17,188 bases of DNA, from positions 294 through 17,481 of the forward strand of contig MFXJ01000008.1 of the NCBI GenBank assembly GCA_001787465.1, given 5' to 3'. The translations under genes and the position numbers were made by a program. This DNA is from Candidatus Peregrinibacteria bacterium RIFOXYB2_FULL_32_7. Lineage in GTDB: Bacteria > Patescibacteriota > Gracilibacteria > UBA1369 > GWF2-33-10. Under the pieces are notes generated by a model. It was given only the letters and a program-made list of their open reading frames with translations. It did no database searches and was not told where the DNA came from. This document shows, in pieces, positions 1 to 8,329 of the stretch. Position 1 is the stretch's first letter. The number at the start of each line of letters is the position of its first letter.

Positions 1-2
1 CT

Positions 3-3000
3 TATTTTAAGTCTCAATTTTTCACAGAAATAATCAAAGGCTGGCAAACTTATAATAATGAACTTCCTCCAAACACGCAAAGAACAGATTTCAGCACGTG
101 GGTGCGAGATTTTCGAAATGAAAAATTTATAGATATTGCACAATCAGGAAATGAGATAGATAAAAGTATAAATACATTAGTTGATAGCGATCCTAAGAAG
201 TTACAACAAGAGATAAATATCGCTTTTGTACTCTTTAATCGTATCAAATCGCAAGCAAAAATTGCTTTGCAAAGAATTCAAAGAGAAGAAGCAGTACGAG
301 ATATTCAAGTCGGCAATGAGCATTTTGCGGTGAAAGGAGCAAAAGAAGGTTTAAGACAATTGCATGGTTCGATAAGAGATATTGTTAATGCTAATCCTTA
401 TATAGCTGGCGGAGCGTTTCTTGTTGGCATAGGACTTTCCTTGCTTGAAAAACATCGAGATAAAGGTTTGGCTTTAATATTTGGCAGTGCCGCGGCTGTT
501 TTTGCGGCGAGTGTTGAAGTGCCTGAAAAAGACGAATCAGTAAGCGAGCAATATCTTGATGTATTTGGATTGTATGTTCCTCGTGTTTCAAAACGTGAAA
601 AAACGATATCAAGACTCGAAGCAATGGTAAGTGGACAGGTCGGGAATTTATCATTTGGAGAAATATTTGATCAATATGAAACAGCTAAACAAAATGGCAA
701 TTATGATGAAATAAAAAGACAACGAGCTAATGAAAAGAAACCTTTACGATCAAAAGATATACCGCCTTTAGGTTTATCAAAATTTATTTCTGGTGAAGAT
801 CAAGAAACCTCATTTGAAGCAATGGATACTTTGTACACAATGCTTTCAGCAAATCATTTAATTGATGATTTTAAAGCGCAAACTTTTAAAGATAGAGATG
901 GAAAAGAAATTAATGGTTGGGATGCTTTCAAAAAAATGGATTTCAATATTGTCGGTCAAATAGTTCAAACTTTCACAAAAAAAGGAAATCTAACTGGTTT
1001 TGTAGAGCATGTAGGAAGCATTTTCAAACAAAATTCCATAGAAGTGGTAGATAGCGTCATACGTAATGGTACATTATTTATGCAACAATACGCAGGTAGA
1101 TGCGCGGCGATTAGAAGACTTTATAAAAAAGATATGCCTGATATAGAAATGAATCCGTATGAGCATATGGTTACAGCTTATGGCGTGCCGTTCAGAATGG
1201 AGGGCTGGGTAGAAAGCCCTGGTAATCAAGAAGCAAAAGTATTTGACGCGCCTAATTCAGTCGGAGCAAGATTTTATTATTTACCAAATCGAAATGCGGC
1301 TTGGGCAAGATTTGAACTTTTTCATGACAAAAGATTTCAAGAAGAAAGCCCTGAACCACATGAATTAGAAGGTTACGCTAAAATAATTGTAGAAAAAAAA
1401 TTAGCTAATAAAAATATAAGAAACTATAAAAATCTTGAATGGGATCCGAAACTGCAAAAATGGACAATGGATATTACAATTCCTGCTTTTATGTCTGTTC
1501 CAGCAACTGAAAGAACTGTTGCTTTAAATATTTCAGGGCATTTTGGAAAGGTTGAATCTAATGATTTTGATAATATGTATCACATGAGAGTTCATGATGT
1601 TAAGATTGAAAATGGTGAAAAAGTTTTCGATTCAAAACCTTATGAAGATGATAATGAAATAATCGCTAATTACAGAAGAGACAAAATCACCAAACCGATC
1701 GCAGAAAAACTTGCTGTGCCTCAGTCAAGCATTAACATTGAAGATCGAGATTTACTAAAAGCTTCAGAAGATGGTACAGGTTTACCAATTACTGTTCTTT
1801 ATGATAATCAAGAAATTAAGATGACAGTTTCTTATGACGGTGCAAATTGGTCTTCTGAACTTGCTGATAAGAGTATAGAAAATCAATCAGCATATTTGCG
1901 TTTCATATTCAAAGAACTTGGCGATGAAATCTATCAAGTGCAAGGAAAATTAAAAGGAATTCCTATTCCAGGATTCATTGAGAAACAACTTGGATCATTC
2001 TTTGCAACTGATAAGCACGAATGGTCGGAAATTAGCAAAGCCGCTCTTCTATATGCTTTAACACAACTTAAAACCATGGATGAAGATACAAGAACTAAAT
2101 ATGTTGAAGAACTAATAAGCAAAGTAAGAGAATTAAAAGAAAATTTAAGCGAATATAAAGAAGGAGGAGCAAAAGAAGGTGATAAACCAGCAGAAGCAAC
2201 CGTTAAAGATTGGTTGACAGAATTAAGTGGTGTTCTTGGAACTTTTGAAGGTCCTGAATATGCTGATTCTATAAATGGTTTAAGAGAAAGTTTAAGAGAT
2301 CAAGATTTTGAGAATGAAACTCGTTTAGAAATTGTCTTTTCAAGATACAATAACGCTTTAAAAACACAATTAGAAGGCGTTACCGATTCGGAGGAAAAGA
2401 AAGCATATGTCGATTATCTAACCAGAATGTATGATGATTTAGGATTGGTAATTGGAAATGACGAAATCTATTCAAAGAAGAAAGATTTATTTACTCCAGG
2501 CGGTAAAGCAATCCAAACTTTTGAAGATTTTAATAAAAATCAACCATTTGAAGGCAAAAATTATACTGGCAAACAAGTCAAAGAATTAATTGATCTCGAA
2601 CAAGAGGTGTTTGAAAAGAAAAAGTTAAATAGTTTATGGAAACCAGCAAGGAATTTGATTAGGGCTATGGCAATCAGAGTAAGGCAGGACACATTAGATC
2701 AATTAAAAGCAGGATTTACAATAGATAAAGATGCTTATAGAAAGAAAATAGAAGGACTTAATGTCGCTTATCTTCAAGGTCTACTTAATAATTCATCTGA
2801 TGTAGCCCAATTACCGATAAATTTTGATCTATGGTCTTGGAAAGATGAATATTCAATATCGTCTTATCTACAAGGAGCATTTAGATGGACAGGATCAGCC
2901 CTTGGTAAATTAGTAAGAGGTGTATTTGTGGCAATAGGGGGAATATGGACTGGAGCAACAACAGATGATGCGAAAGGATATCTCGAATCAGCGGTAAAGC

Positions 3001-4418
3001 AAGGAGAGAAATGGGCAAAGGAAACTGATAAAAAGGGAGATGAAGATGAAGAAGATGAAGATGATAGAGAAGAAAGATTAGAAAAAGAAGCGAAAAAAGA
3101 GCATGATAAATTAAGAGCGCCAGCAGTAAGAGAGGCGACAGAAGCAGAAAAAGCGGCGGGAGAAGGGGTGGCAAGTGCGCTAGAAGAATTTCAACCATTA
3201 GATCAAAATGATTTGAATTTTAGCCGAAAAATTCCATTTAATAAAATAAATTTAAACGATCCAAGAGTTGCAACAGAACATCAAGCAGTAATAAATGCCG
3301 GACTTTTTACGGGCGATATAGTTTTCTTTTCATCTGATGATAAACTTGAAACTCCATATATTTATTTAACGGCTTTAACAAAAGACCAAATCTTAATCCA
3401 AAACTTTAATGGAGAAACATTCAAAGTCCCTTTAGGAGATAAATTCAAAAATAAAAATCAAGAACAAATTAAAAATCGAGCTTTACTTCGACCTGGAGAT
3501 GTAATGACAATTCTTGATCCGCGTAATAACAATAATCAGGCTATAGACGTAATCTGTACAGCAAATACTAGCAATGAATCAGAATGGGAAATAAAATATA
3601 AATATAAAGAAGGTGGAGAAGGAGAAATATTTGATAAAGAAAATTTACTTGGATATAGAACATCAAATTCTTGGAGGCTTCTGAAAATCCATACTCACGG
3701 ACCAGAACAACTTTTAAGAACCAAAAGAGAAATTAAACAAAGCTTTTCCAATGATACTGCGGAAATGATAATTGGAGATTTTAATTATGAAATAAAAACA
3801 AGTTCTAACGAAAATAATAATTTTGATATAAATATGACGCGAGAACGAGAATATGATTGTTTAGATATATATATTTTAGACGATCCTTCGGCAATAAATG
3901 GTGTAAAATTAGAAAATATCGGTGAAATTCAAATAGACAAAGCTCATCCAGATAAAGTAAGATTTAAATTTAATAAATATTCTGATACGTTAACAGAATT
4001 TTCAAAGTGGATAACTACTCAAAAATTAAATGAGGCTTTAACAGAAAATTTGCCTAAAATTTCTCAAACGGCAAGAATTGAAAAATTATTGCAAAACGAA
4101 TCTTATTCAAAAATTGATACCCCTGAAACAGCGGCAAATATTATTATTAATAAGTTAAAAACTCTTACAAAAAATAGGTGGATCGCCATTTTGTATCAAA
4201 AAAAATATTGTATTGAAATATTAAAAGAAGACGCATCTGGAACTTCAAATCCTAAAAAACAATTTAAAGTTTATATTAGAACAATTGAAAATGCGGCAAA
4301 TGGAAAAGAACAATATCTAAATCCAAATCCAGATGAATTAATACAATATCCTTTTGCGCAATTAAACATTTCTTCAGTCCCTGAATTAAAAGAAATTTTT
4401 GATGTAAAAAATAAATAA
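3..4418 (+). CDS. Giant hypothetical membrane-associated protein, 5' partial
   Basis: The frame is open from base 3 with no stop until TAA at 4416-4418, giving 1471 codons; the true start lies left of the window. An internal GTG at 102 is in frame but should not be taken as the start, because the upstream codons read as ordinary protein. I recognise no family. Visible parts: a helical N-terminal section; two hydrophobic segments at about bases 399-449 and 465-515, forming a likely membrane hairpin; a long mixed-structure middle; a moderately hydrophobic Gly/Val/Ile stretch near 2890-2960; a highly charged Asp/Glu then Lys/Glu segment at about 3030-3110, probably a flexible or helical linker; and a C-terminal part rich in alternating hydrophobic residues that suggests beta domains. 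With the N-terminus missing, a signal peptide cannot be judged. The membrane protein at 4521 follows on the same strand about 100 bp downstream, so a shared function is possible but only inferred. Confidence 0.9.
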   Translation, partial: YFKSQFFTEIIKGWQTYNNELPPNTQRTDFSTWVRDFRNEKFIDIAQSGNEIDKSINTLVDSDPKKLQQEINIAFVLFNRIKSQAKIALQRIQREEAVRDIQVGNEHFAVKGAKEGLRQLHGSIRDIVNANPYIAGGAFLVGIGLSLLEKHRDKGLALIFGSAAAVFAASVEVPEKDESVSEQYLDVFGLYVPRVSKREKTISRLEAMVSGQVGNLSFGEIFDQYETAKQNGNYDEIKRQRANEKKPLRSKDIPPLGLSKFISGEDQETSFEAMDTLYTMLSANHLIDDFKAQTFKDRDGKEINGWDAFKKMDFNIVGQIVQTFTKKGNLTGFVEHVGSIFKQNSIEVVDSVIRNGTLFMQQYAGRCAAIRRLYKKDMPDIEMNPYEHMVTAYGVPFRMEGWVESPGNQEAKVFDAPNSVGARFYYLPNRNAAWARFELFHDKRFQEESPEPHELEGYAKIIVEKKLANKNIRNYKNLEWDPKLQKWTMDITIPAFMSVPATERTVALNISGHFGKVESNDFDNMYHMRVHDVKIENGEKVFDSKPYEDDNEIIANYRRDKITKPIAEKLAVPQSSINIEDRDLLKASEDGTGLPITVLYDNQEIKMTVSYDGANWSSELADKSIENQSAYLRFIFKELGDEIYQVQGKLKGIPIPGFIEKQLGSFFATDKHEWSEISKAALLYALTQLKTMDEDTRTKYVEELISKVRELKENLSEYKEGGAKEGDKPAEATVKDWLTELSGVLGTFEGPEYADSINGLRESLRDQDFENETRLEIVFSRYNNALKTQLEGVTDSEEKKAYVDYLTRMYDDLGLVIGNDEIYSKKKDLFTPGGKAIQTFEDFNKNQPFEGKNYTGKQVKELIDLEQEVFEKKKLNSLWKPARNLIRAMAIRVRQDTLDQLKAGFTIDKDAYRKKIEGLNVAYLQGLLNNSSDVAQLPINFDLWSWKDEYSISSYLQGAFRWTGSALGKLVRGVFVAIGGIWTGATTDDAKGYLESAVKQGEKWAKETDKKGDEDEEDEDDREERLEKEAKKEHDKLRAPAVREATEAEKAAGEGVASALEEFQPLDQNDLNFSRKIPFNKINLNDPRVATEHQAVINAGLFTGDIVFFSSDDKLETPYIYLTALTKDQILIQNFNGETFKVPLGDKFKNKNQEQIKNRALLRPGDVMTILDPRNNNNQAIDVICTANTSNESEWEIKYKYKEGGEGEIFDKENLLGYRTSNSWRLLKIHTHGPEQLLRTKREIKQSFSNDTAEMIIGDFNYEIKTSSNENNNFDINMTREREYDCLDIYILDDPSAINGVKLENIGEIQIDKAHPDKVRFKFNKYSDTLTEFSKWITTQKLNEALTENLPKISQTARIEKLLQNESYSKIDTPETAANIIINKLKTLTKNRWIAILYQKKYCIEILKEDASGTSNPKKQFKVYIRTIENAANGKEQYLNPNPDELIQYPFAQLNISSVPELKEIFDVKNK

Positions 4419-4428
4419 TTTTTATGTC

Positions 4429-4484
4429 ATTCCCGCACTTGTTAAATTAATACGTTAGTTCAATTAAAGTATGTAGGCGGGAAT
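4429..4484. repeat. Palindromic intergenic repeat (ATTCCCGC ... GCGGGAAT)
   Basis: Perfect 8-bp inverted arms ATTCCCGC (4429-4436) and GCGGGAAT (4477-4484) flank a 40-bp AT-rich centre. The left arm is preceded by GTC and the right arm followed by CTG, as in the GTCATTCCCGC/GCGGGAATC dispersed palindromes I know from many bacterial genomes. It starts 11 bp after the giant gene's stop. There is no T-run after the right arm, so it is not a classical terminator, though the transcript could still form a 3'-protecting hairpin. Confidence 0.6.
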
Positions 4485-4520
4485 CTGTAATTAAAACCAA
4501 TTAAATTTTTAAATCAAAAA

Positions 4521-5633
4521 ATGCCAACAAATAATCAAATCATTAATTTACCTCAAAATCAAGACGATCACCTACCTGCTTCTGCTGATGATTTTGCGCT
4601 TACTGAATCATCTGAACGCACACAACCTATAGATCAACAACGTGCAGAAACAAGAGGAGAAGTTGGTAGTTTGAAAACAGGATTAGCAATAGGAACTGCG
4701 GTTGTGGGAGGAGGTATTATTGGACATACAATTTTAAGTAGGCAAGCAGAAGAAGCCAGAATACTTGCAGATGGTGTAGGACAAACTATGAATAGTAATG
4801 GGGTATTGGATTTTACAGGAGAAACTACTCAAGTTGCGACAGAGGCTATTACTACTACTCTACAAACAAATACAGGCTGGGAATATATACCTCACGCAAT
4901 AACAGCAGGCATATTAGCGGCAACAATACCTCTTTTAACTTGGGTAGCTCCGAAAATTGCTGAAAAAATTGGTTTTGAAGAAGCGGGACAAGAAGGAACA
5001 AGAGAAAGAAGAATAGCTCAAGCTATTGGTGGAGCCATACCACCGTTTGGAGCATTAATGTATCATACCGTTCCAGAAAATGTACTTTTAAGTCCGCATA
5101 TTGCTACAGCATTTGGAGCTTTAGCTATTGGCTCATTATTATTTAATCCAAATTCTCAAGAAACAGAATGGGCAAAAAAATATCTTCCGGCATTAATTGC
5201 TTCGGGAGCTTTAATAGGAATAGATGCGGCATCTGGCTGGTTTGCTCCTGAATTTATCCCAACATTATTTGCTAATAATCAATTCATTACAACGGTAGGA
5301 TTAACTTTATTAGCCTCAATTGCAGTTTTTCACCTACAAGGAAATTCTAGAATAATTAATGTTGTTAGAAGTTTTGTAACAAATAGTATCGTTGCCGGAA
5401 CTTCAATGTATGCCGCTGGAGCCTCTATAGTAAATATAGGTTTTGACAAAACATATGAATATCTTCTTGAAGGATTGGCAAGCATTCCAACATTTTTGGT
5501 CACAAGTTTAATTATAGTACTTAGTTTAATATTAAGTTTTGTTAAAAAAGATTCTTCCCCCTCTCACTCCACCCCTCATTTTTCTTCCAGCAATCCTAAT
5601 GAGGATGATGACGATGGAGATGAAGCATATTAA
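4521..5633 (+). CDS. Polytopic membrane protein of unknown function
   Basis: 370 residues, starting at ATG and ending in TAA. The first ~50 residues are polar and acidic with no signal peptide. About eight hydrophobic segments follow, near residues 53-71, 125-143, 168-181, 193-208, 223-241, 255-271, 285-306 and 320-341; many are rich in Gly and Ala, and some may be re-entrant or amphipathic. The C-terminus ends in a Ser-rich then acidic Asp/Glu tail (about 345-370). No transporter or enzyme motif is recognised. The start has no Shine-Dalgarno sequence; the preceding bases are A-rich. It lies downstream of the giant gene on the same strand, separated by the palindrome at 4429-4484. I could not assign a promoter of its own, so co-transcription with the giant gene is likely. 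Confidence 0.85.
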   Translation: MPTNNQIINLPQNQDDHLPASADDFALTESSERTQPIDQQRAETRGEVGSLKTGLAIGTAVVGGGIIGHTILSRQAEEARILADGVGQTMNSNGVLDFTGETTQVATEAITTTLQTNTGWEYIPHAITAGILAATIPLLTWVAPKIAEKIGFEEAGQEGTRERRIAQAIGGAIPPFGALMYHTVPENVLLSPHIATAFGALAIGSLLFNPNSQETEWAKKYLPALIASGALIGIDAASGWFAPEFIPTLFANNQFITTVGLTLLASIAVFHLQGNSRIINVVRSFVTNSIVAGTSMYAAGASIVNIGFDKTYEYLLEGLASIPTFLVTSLIIVLSLILSFVKKDSSPSHSTPHFSSSNPNEDDDDGDEAY

Positions 5634-5689
5634 TAAATATAACACATCAATAATTTTTCTTTTTTAAATAAATACGAATTGAGATAAAG

Positions 5690-5810
5690 AATCCTCTCTG
5701 CCTCCCCTTTCCCTTCGACGCTTAAGCTTTTTGGCGAGCAGGCGCAAAGAGGGCTCCTAAAGTAGATAAATCAAACCCTCTCCTTTACAAAAGGAGAGAT
5801 AGTGAGGATT
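5690..5810. repeat. MITE-like element with terminal inverted repeats and internal palindromes
   Basis: The ends AATCCTCTCT (5690-5699) and AGTGAGGATT (5801-5810) are inverted copies matching at 9 of 10 positions. Inside are a segment containing CCCTTCGACGCTTAAGC and GGCGAGCA (5711-5740), which resembles the widespread CCCTTCGACAAGCTCAGGGCGAG-type palindrome, and a perfect 9-bp hairpin CTCTCCTTT/AAAGGAGAG with a 3-nt loop (5778-5798). The base composition is clearly more GC-rich than its surroundings. No coding capacity and no obvious target-site duplication were seen. It fills most of the 250-bp gap between the membrane protein and the protease gene. Confidence 0.5.
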
Positions 5811-5829
5811 TTATTTTTACTTGATTTTT

Positions 5830-5858
5830 TTGACAAATCATCTTTTTCATGCTACTTT
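5830..5858 (+). promoter_or_regulatory. Putative promoter of the HELGH protease gene
   Basis: TTGACA at 5830-5835, a 17-bp spacer, then TACTTT at 5853-5858 preceded by TGC (extended -10). The predicted start is near 5865, giving a leader of about 20 nt before the ATG at 5884. The consensus -35 and ideal spacing support it; the -10 itself is weak. Confidence 0.45.
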
Positions 5859-5883
5859 AATTTCCTTTTAAAAATTAAATAAA

Positions 5884-6780
5884 ATGCCTCAATTCCTCCT
5901 CAAGATCTCAATCTTAGGATTACTCCTTCTTCCTCTCCTTCATCAACTTCTTGAAATTCAAAGAGAAATTAATGGAAAAGTTGCTTCTTATTCTTATGCT
6001 TATGAAAATTTTCATGAATCATCAAGTTCTCAATCAGAAATAAATTCTGCTAATTTAAACAAAGATACTATAAATTTTGAAATAATAGCTCTGCCCTGTC
6101 CGAACAAATGTTTTGGGCAATTTGCTATTACTGGTGCGGAAATTTTAGAAAATAATCAAATAGAACAAATTATTCATTTCCAAAGCCTGCTTCAAAAAAC
6201 TTTAACAAAAATCCCTTACAATCTTTGGCAAACACTTACAAAAATTACTTTTAGTTTTGAGGAAAATATTGCTAGAGGAACCGCTAGTTCAAAGCAAATA
6301 AAAATGCGCATTATCAATATTGAAGATGAAGAATTTGTATCAGTTCTGATTCATGAACTTGGCCATATTGCTGATTTAGGCGCTTTAAATGGAGATTCGA
6401 AAAGCGGTGTTAGCAGATTCCCTGATGGTCGTACAAAAACTTTTAAAGATGATTTAAGTGTTGAATTTTATTCAAATTATTGGATCACGTCAAAACAAAT
6501 CAAAACTTTTGATAATGATAAAAATTTCATCTCAGGTTATAGCCAAACTGATTGTTTCGAACATTTTGCGGAAACTTTTTTAACATATATTTTGCATTCA
6601 GAACTTCTTAAAACGAGAAATCAAGCCCAATACAATTATTTCAAAAATACAGTTTTCCAAAATATCGAATACGAAAACTTTTCCAAAGTTCCAGCCCAAA
6701 GTTCTGGCAGGCAAAATTCAAACGAAAATTTTTATGACGCAACCTTGCTTGATTATGATTTTGAAAATTTTTTGAATTAA
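5884..6780 (+). CDS. Exported zinc metalloprotease-like protein, lethal-factor (ATLF) type
   Basis: 298 residues. Residues 5-23 form a Leu/Ile-rich hydrophobic segment, a signal peptide or N-terminal anchor, so the rest should lie outside the membrane. The zinc motif HELGH occupies 157-161 (two His ligands and catalytic Glu158). A downstream FEHFAE segment (225-230) supplies a third Glu ligand, Glu226 or Glu230. An HExxH followed by an E-[FH]-F-A-E motif is characteristic of gluzincins of the anthrax toxin lethal factor C-terminal domain family (ATLF, Pfam PF07737). A Ser/Asn-rich spacer follows the anchor, and Cys72 and Cys76 might form a disulfide. The substrate is unknown; remodelling of surface proteins or action on a partner cell are inferences. 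It stands alone, with its own likely promoter upstream and another -10 before ruvA downstream. Confidence 0.8.
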   Translation: MPQFLLKISILGLLLLPLLHQLLEIQREINGKVASYSYAYENFHESSSSQSEINSANLNKDTINFEIIALPCPNKCFGQFAITGAEILENNQIEQIIHFQSLLQKTLTKIPYNLWQTLTKITFSFEENIARGTASSKQIKMRIINIEDEEFVSVLIHELGHIADLGALNGDSKSGVSRFPDGRTKTFKDDLSVEFYSNYWITSKQIKTFDNDKNFISGYSQTDCFEHFAETFLTYILHSELLKTRNQAQYNYFKNTVFQNIEYENFSKVPAQSSGRQNSNENFYDATLLDYDFENFLN

Positions 6781-6891
6781 CTTGATGAAGCTGATATTTG
6801 TCTTTAATATAAGAATAGTAATTTGATGAGTTATACGTTTGTCTGAATTGGAACGGGCAAGTTGTGTAAAATATATTTTTTTAAAAAAATG

Positions 6892-6897
6892 TATAAT
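6892..6897 (+). promoter_or_regulatory. Putative -10 element for ruvA
   Basis: A perfect TATAAT at 6892-6897 lies 59 bp before the ruvA ATG, with no convincing -35 at normal spacing. Transcription from here would start near 6904, immediately before the 7-bp repeat array at 6906-6930, placing that array in the leader. Confidence 0.4.
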
Positions 6898-6905
6898 TCA
6901 TTAGT

Positions 6906-6930
6906 AATTACTAATTACTAATTACTAATT
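6906..6930 (+). repeat. Heptanucleotide tandem repeat (AATTACT)3 AATT
   Basis: Three exact copies of AATTACT plus a partial fourth lie in the ruvA leader. A degenerate version with the same 7-bp period, sharing TTAGTAATTAC, occurs at 8295-8315 in front of the lipoprotein gene. Confidence 0.85.
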
Positions 6931-6956
6931 CTCTCATTCATAATTTATAATTAAAT

Positions 6957-7544
6957 ATGATCTCCTTCCTTTCCGGTATCGTTCTCGCTCTCCAAAACAA
7001 AAATTTAATTCTTGATGTTAATGGTGTTGGCTATGAGGTTTTTACTACTAATGAAATTCTAAGTCAAAATTTAGTAAATCAGGAACTAAAACTTTTTATA
7101 CATACATCTGTAAAAGAAGATTCAATTACTCTTTTCGGCATGAAAAACTTATCTGAACTTCAATTTTTTAAACAATTAATTTCAGTTTCAGGCATTGGTC
7201 CAAAAACTGCTCTTGAAATCCTTAATCAGCCAATTGAATTCACAAAAACCGCTATCTTTACCCAAGATATAACGATGCTTACCAAAATCCCCGGTCTTGG
7301 CAAAAAAACTGCTGAAAGATTAATTTTAGAATTAAAAAATAAAATTCAACCGGAAATTTTGGATAATCAAACAAGTCAAGGCATATCTGCAAACGCCCTA
7401 TTCTCAAACGAAACAAAAGAAGCTATTGAAGCTTTGGAATCACTTGGATACAAAAGATATGAAATCGTTAAAACTTTTCAAAATTTAGAAAAAGAAATTC
7501 TTAAATCAGAAGAAATGATTAAATGGTTTTTAACCCAAGTTTGA
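6957..7544 (+). CDS. ruvA: Holliday junction DNA helicase subunit RuvA
   Basis: RuvA binds four-way DNA junctions as a tetramer and loads the RuvB motor for branch migration. The 195 residues are normal for the family. Domain I, an OB fold, covers about 1-63 and carries the family signature VNGVGYEV (21-28). Domain II contains two helix-hairpin-helix motifs, VSGIGPK (77-83) and IPGLGKK (111-117). Domain III (about 150-195), which contacts RuvB, is present after a variable linker. All key features are intact. The start ATG has no Shine-Dalgarno sequence; the family N-terminus (MI..L.G) fixes it. ruvB and ruvC are not neighbours. The M24 peptidase gene begins 15 bp after the TGA stop, so the two are probably co-transcribed. 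Confidence 0.97.
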   Translation: MISFLSGIVLALQNKNLILDVNGVGYEVFTTNEILSQNLVNQELKLFIHTSVKEDSITLFGMKNLSELQFFKQLISVSGIGPKTALEILNQPIEFTKTAIFTQDITMLTKIPGLGKKTAERLILELKNKIQPEILDNQTSQGISANALFSNETKEAIEALESLGYKRYEIVKTFQNLEKEILKSEEMIKWFLTQV

Positions 7545-7559
7545 TTTTTAAGTTTACTC

Positions 7560-8288
7560 ATGCGATCTATTAAAAAAAATTCTGTTTCATTAGTAAAAAC
7601 TTTGGCTGAGCTTTCTCTTATCAAAAAATCTCAAGCAATTAATGAGGAGATTTTTCAAAATCTCAAGAAAATGCTTAAAATTGGCATGTCAGAAAAAGAA
7701 ATCGCTTTGAAAATAAAAGATATGGCTCTTAATAAAAACTGCGAAAATCTTGCCTTCGAACCAATTATCGCTATTAATAAAAACTCTGTAACGCCACATC
7801 ATAAAAATACTAATAAAAAATTGAAAAAAGGCGATATGATTTTGATTGATATGGGTGTCAAATATAAAGGTTATTGTTCTGACATGACGCGAATGATTTT
7901 TACAAAAAATCCTACTAAAGAACAGAAAAATATTTATAATTTAGTTTTAGAAGCGCAAAAAACAGCTATTGCAAAAATCAAATTAGGTCTTAAATGCTCA
8001 AAATTAGATAAAATTGCGCGTATTATTATAAAAAAAGCTGGTTTTGAAAAGAATTTTGAACATGGTCTTGGTCATGGAGTCGGTCTTGAAATTCATCAAT
8101 CACCAAAAATTTCACAAAAATCAAAAGATGTTTTAAAAGAAAATGATGTAATTACCATCGAACCAGGGATTTATTTGCCAAATAAATTCGGAATTAGAAT
8201 TGAAGATATGGCAATCGTAACAAAAAATGGCTGTGAAATAATTACAAAAATTCCAAAGTTGCTTGAAGAAAGCATAATAAGAATCTAA
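7560..8288 (+). CDS. M24 family Xaa-Pro-type metallopeptidase, catalytic domain only
   Basis: 242 residues of pita-bread fold. The five metal ligands are visible: Asp97 (LIDMG), Asp108 (YCSDMTR), His172 (HGLGHGVG), Glu201 (IEPG) and Glu215 (RIED), with the substrate-site His80/81 after TP. The wording of these motifs (YKGYCSDMTR, HGLGHGVGLEIH, GIRIEDM) matches aminopeptidase P/prolidase (PepP/PepQ) rather than methionine aminopeptidase. The usual N-terminal creatinase-like domain is missing; family members are about 350 residues or more. It should remove N-terminal residues preceding proline, or split Xaa-Pro dipeptides, in the cytoplasm, using two divalent metal ions. A role as the organism's methionine aminopeptidase cannot be excluded. 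It lies 15 bp after ruvA and 41 bp before the lipoprotein gene. The start has no Shine-Dalgarno sequence. Confidence 0.88.
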   Translation: MRSIKKNSVSLVKTLAELSLIKKSQAINEEIFQNLKKMLKIGMSEKEIALKIKDMALNKNCENLAFEPIIAINKNSVTPHHKNTNKKLKKGDMILIDMGVKYKGYCSDMTRMIFTKNPTKEQKNIYNLVLEAQKTAIAKIKLGLKCSKLDKIARIIIKKAGFEKNFEHGLGHGVGLEIHQSPKISQKSKDVLKENDVITIEPGIYLPNKFGIRIEDMAIVTKNGCEIITKIPKLLEESIIRI

Positions 8289-8329
8289 ACTAATTTAGTA
8301 ATTACCAATCCCTAATACATTTTAAATCT

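Noticed and set aside
50..654. Short - strand open frames at 50-247 and 391-654
   Set aside because: They lie wholly inside the giant gene in antisense and have no domain, signal or promoter support.
2881..3198. Leu-rich open frame on the - strand
   Set aside because: It is the antisense of the Asp/Glu/Lys-rich segment of the giant protein; GAA/GAT/AAA codons read backwards give Leu, Ile and Phe. No leader or independent support.
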